Positions 61,441 to 64,000 of a DNA stretch of 64,000 nt are shown one piece after another. The translations under genes and the position numbers were made by a program. The stretch lies in contig NZ_JAULBC010000007.1 in assembly GCF_041060425.1 (NCBI RefSeq), positions 186,001 through 250,000 on the forward strand. Reading direction: 5' to 3'. The notes beneath the pieces are model-generated. The model searched no databases and was not told where the DNA came from. It worked only from the letters and a program-made list of their open reading frames with translations. The stretch's first letter is position 1. Each line of letters opens with the position of its first letter. The DNA comes from Danxiaibacter flavus (GTDB lineage: Bacteria > Bacteroidota > Bacteroidia > Chitinophagales > Chitinophagaceae).

Positions 61441-62664
61441 TTATCCTTTTATAAGCGACGGGAGATTTCCACAGGTGTAATTCCAGTCATCATCCTGCCA
61501 GAAATTAGATTCCGGATCATGTCCCAATTCGTGCCAGCTTGGATAGTCGGGATAATTACCCCGCAAGAAGGTGGGCTTTTTATCGGCGAATTGTTCAAAA
61601 ACGTAACTGCGATTAAATAAACCGGCGGGGTTTATGATGTGAGTGGGGGTATCGTCCATAAACAATATGTTTGACGCTGCTTCCGAAAATGTACCGCCGT
61701 CGATACCGAGGTTCCAGGATTGCAGTTCATAAGAACTGTATTCGTCATATCTATATTCCAAAACGGCCCTCAGGTAGCGTCCTTTGTTCTGCGGGTACAT
61801 TATTTGCTGAGCATATTCAGTGACGGTATGATAGGGATAAGTATTATTGTTATGATCGTTATATATATCTATAGTCCACCTGCTTTCTATGGAATATGAA
61901 CAAGTTTTCACTATCGCCAAATTCCAAAGCAATTTTTTAAACGAAGTGAACGCAGCGCTTTGTAATGCATTATAGTCATCACCAAGGTCGGGGAAATTCG
62001 AACTGGCCAAATCGCCGATGGTGTAATGTTTACCAGCTGTATTAGGGTCTGGTTGGTATACAAAATCATTGTCCCAAGCATCTTGCAGGTTCTTGTAATT
62101 ATCAGCCGGCTCAACCAGGTAACTTAGTTTCTGTTCTATTGACAGCTGCATCACATTGTGTCCGAAATCAAAATCTGCAAACACATCATCCAGGTTACTC
62201 GGTTTGTCCTTGCCAATGCCCCAGTCGTGTAGAAATGCAGATAAACAGGCGAATGCAGGCACAGCAGCCGCACCATCACTCGCAATGGCAGCCGCAGCAG
62301 CCAATGCAAAAGCTATGTCAATAAAGACACCCGCAATAAAGTTGTTCCAGGTTCCATTCTCCTGGGTAGCACCTAATGCAAGAAGTACTATATTTTCATA
62401 CTCAATGGTCAACGGGTACAGATCGGTTATCCACACACGCAAACGTCTCAAATTATCAGCGGCCTGCTGCAATTGTGCCGGTGTAAACGGAGGATCTCCT
62501 TCCCCGTTTCCGCCCTTTCCGGGAAAATCATTGTGCTTGGTGCATCCGGTAATAAATGATGGTAGTAAAACTGCCCCTGTGGCTGCAATAGCAGAATTTT
62601 TCAACAGATACCTTCTGCTTACTTTATTCAGCAAATCTTGCTGGATGCTGTTATGATCTGGCAT
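61441..62664 (-). CDS. exported lipoprotein of unknown function with Tat-like signal
   Basis: A 407-aa protein. The start KVSRRYLLKNSAIAATGAVL carries a twin-arginine-like motif (SRRYLLK), followed by a lipobox-like FITGC. The rest is Trp/Asn/Asp-rich, with segments such as RRLRVWITDLYPLTIEYENI, LSAFLHDWGIGKDK, GDDYNALQSAAFTSFKKLLW and SESNFW-type motifs near the C-terminus (HELGHDPESNFWQDDDWNY). No family recognised. HELGH is the start of an HExxH-like pattern but lacks the rest of a zinc-metallopeptidase site. It is a single minus-strand gene between the serine hydrolase and the region below. The gap 61225-61440 is empty. Confidence 0.7.
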   Translation of the reverse strand: MPDHNSIQQDLLNKVSRRYLLKNSAIAATGAVLLPSFITGCTKHNDFPGKGGNGEGDPPFTPAQLQQAADNLRRLRVWITDLYPLTIEYENIVLLALGATQENGTWNNFIAGVFIDIAFALAAAAAIASDGAAAVPAFACLSAFLHDWGIGKDKPSNLDDVFADFDFGHNVMQLSIEQKLSYLVEPADNYKNLQDAWDNDFVYQPDPNTAGKHYTIGDLASSNFPDLGDDYNALQSAAFTSFKKLLWNLAIVKTCSYSIESRWTIDIYNDHNNNTYPYHTVTEYAQQIMYPQNKGRYLRAVLEYRYDEYSSYELQSWNLGIDGGTFSEAASNILFMDDTPTHIINPAGLFNRSYVFEQFADKKPTFLRGNYPDYPSWHELGHDPESNFWQDDDWNYTCGNLPSLIKG

Positions 62665-63252
62665 AAAAGTTTATTTAAGTAAATGATAAATATGTTTGTA
62701 CATAAACGCTTTACATTTACAAAGACTAGTCGCAAGACATTAACCTTAAACCTTTACACACGAAAAATCTGCTCCGATCAAAATCGAAAACAAGGTTTAC
62801 GGCTTAAAGGAAAGACTGTGTCAGTTTTGTTGAGTATAGTTAAATGGGGGCAGTTATCCGAATTAGTCATCGGTGTCTTATTCAGGTTGCTATCGCTTCT
62901 TTATATTTAGTACCAGGCTTTTAAAAATTCCGTAAACAAAATAATTTTTCTTTCGCTGAATTGCAAGTTTTATGTATAACATTTAAATTTAATGTTTGGC
63001 CAATATATTTTATCCGTTGCGGTTTTTACCGTTAAATGAACCGTAAAACAAATACAAAGTGAATTCATAAAAATTAATATTGTATTGTTATGCATTTTAT
63101 GACAACTCCGTTTCACCGGAATATTGGCCGCCACCAGCCCTTTTGAAAAAATTGGATGGTGATTACATTTAATAGAGAAGGCTACAGATAATTAAAGCTC
63201 TTATAAAGTGCAGTTTCGATACCATACAAAAAAATATAACGGACCGGCATTT
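62665..63252. other. 588-bp gap without a supported gene
   Basis: AT-rich. A 75-codon plus-strand frame at 62683-62910 has no recognisable family and is not called. No hairpin, repeat or promoter of clear quality was seen. It may hold the promoter of the gene at 63253. Confidence 0.4.
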
Positions 63253-64000
63253 ATGCCAGGTAGCGATGGATCTTTTTTGCGCTCTTTTATTTATGCTGCA
63301 AGAATTTTTTTTACATGCCTGGTTTGTTTTTATTGTATCGCCGGCAAAACCCAGGATCTTGAGCCGAGAATATATGCGAACCTGCCTAAAAATATGAACG
63401 CTGTTGCCTTTGTGTATGGCTATGCCAAGGGAAACGTAGTAGCAGACCCTTCGCTGCCTATAGCTGATTTTAAAATAACAAGCCACAACCTGGGAGTTGG
63501 CTATGTACGCACATTTGGGATAGCCAATAAATTATCGAGAGTACAACTTTCGCTGCCTTATACAGATATGGCCGGGCAGTTAAAAATAAATGGCCATGAC
63601 ACCAGCGGCGCCCGTAGCGGCTTCAGCGATATGCGTGTAAGGATTGGTATGAATCTGTGGGGTTCCCCTGCTATGGACAAGAAAGATTTCCGCAGGTATC
63701 AGCAAAAAACAATTGTAGGTGTCAGCCTTGTTACATCTGTTCCCATAGGACTTTATTATAGTGATAAAAGAATCAATTTAGGAAGCCACCGATGGGCTTT
63801 CAAGCCAGAGGTAGGTGTATCAAGGCGTTTCAAGCGCTTTTATACTGAGGCATATGCAGGCGTTTGGTTATACACGAACAATAACAAATACCTCGTTGAT
63901 AAGGTGCAGGAACAACGTCCGGTTTTTAGCATCCAGGGGCATGTTTGTTATTATTTTAAAAACCAGATGTGGGTAGGTGTTAATGGAAACTGGTTTAACG
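63253..64000 (+). CDS. outer-membrane transporter-like protein, 3' end outside window
   Basis: Open from the ATG at 63253 to the window end (about 249 codons). Signal peptide-like start (FIYAARIFFTCLVCFYCIAG, ending AGKTQ), then LEPRIYANLPKNMNAVAFVY, GYVRTFGIANKLSRVQLSLP, GARSGFSDMRVRIGMNLW and GVSLVTSVPIGLYYSDKRIN, alternating strands typical of the putative MetA-pathway/transporter outer-membrane family. It appears related in type to the protein at 2919-3701, though not by obvious close identity. Substrate unknown. Confidence 0.75.
   Translation, partial: MPGSDGSFLRSFIYAARIFFTCLVCFYCIAGKTQDLEPRIYANLPKNMNAVAFVYGYAKGNVVADPSLPIADFKITSHNLGVGYVRTFGIANKLSRVQLSLPYTDMAGQLKINGHDTSGARSGFSDMRVRIGMNLWGSPAMDKKDFRRYQQKTIVGVSLVTSVPIGLYYSDKRINLGSHRWAFKPEVGVSRRFKRFYTEAYAGVWLYTNNNKYLVDKVQEQRPVFSIQGHVCYYFKNQMWVGVNGNWFN

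Noticed and set aside
62683..62910. 75-codon plus-strand frame
   Set aside because: No family, weak composition, no promoter.

Overview
The window looks like chromosome of a Bacteroidota bacterium, most like the Chitinophagaceae or a close relative. The signs are a SusC/SusD pair, a type IX secretion (T9SS) gene set with a PorP/SprF protein and a giant adhesin with a gliding-type C-terminal domain, Bacteroidota-style TAnnTTTG -7 promoter boxes, and DUF3606, lmo0937, DUF892 and LigD stress genes. No rRNA, tRNA, CRISPR array, transposase or phage gene was seen. Genus and species cannot be told from the sequence alone.

Layout. (1) 1-1121: 3' part of a GH13 alpha-glucosidase/alpha-amylase. (2) 1138-6245: three blocks of a ~180-bp tandem repeat (about 10, 1 and 4 units, all in one orientation) with three minus-strand genes between them (outer-membrane transporter-like protein, small membrane protein, exported creatininase-family amidase). 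(3) 6334-27231: a minus-strand operon for surface adhesion or gliding: a ~5170-aa Calx-beta/Ig-like adhesin, a PorP/SprF partner, a TPR-PD40-OmpA lipoprotein and a beta-propeller/Calx-beta protein. (4) 27870-36400: small metabolic and regulatory genes (cupin, DUF2255, zinc alcohol dehydrogenase, cyclophilin-like lipoprotein, acetyltransferase, AraC regulator, methyltransferase, GcvH-like protein), with a 228-bp tandem duplication and two copies of a nested-palindrome element. (5) 36400-39890: ECF sigma factor, a Crp/Fnr regulator with a palindrome at its own promoter, and small genes. (6) 39918-52050: three operons that share a 15-bp palindrome, CTACTAAATTAGTAG. They are SusC-SusD-M14 peptidase (minus), ATP-grasp-LLM flavin monooxygenase (plus) and exported PIG-L deacetylase-CarboxypepD_reg-JmjC-like cupin (minus). 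(7) 52305-59682: DNA repair and stress genes (DUF3606, LigD, lmo0937-type peptide, DUF892 ferritin-like, MscS, PolX). (8) 59690-64000: a repeat-rich gap, a class-C serine hydrolase, an exported protein of unknown function and the start of a second transporter-like outer-membrane protein.

The most notable find is in region 6. The two minus-strand operons each have, just after the shared palindrome, an unannotated short ORF of 40 or 32 codons whose C-terminus is a run of cysteines (ACCC-stop and SCC-stop). The short ORFs, the common operator and a sulfonate-monooxygenase-type flavoenzyme together suggest a sulfur-scavenging regulon with cysteine-sensing leader peptides. The ORFs and palindromes are read directly from the sequence; the cysteine-sensing role is inferred.

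Other points of interest are the 180-bp repeat, whose arms can pair in two mutually exclusive ways, the six consecutive exactly 345-bp repeat periods in the adhesin gene, a PolX that seems to lack its polymerase aspartates, a GcvH-like protein without the lipoyl lysine at the usual place, and a duplicated Crp/Fnr-type promoter.
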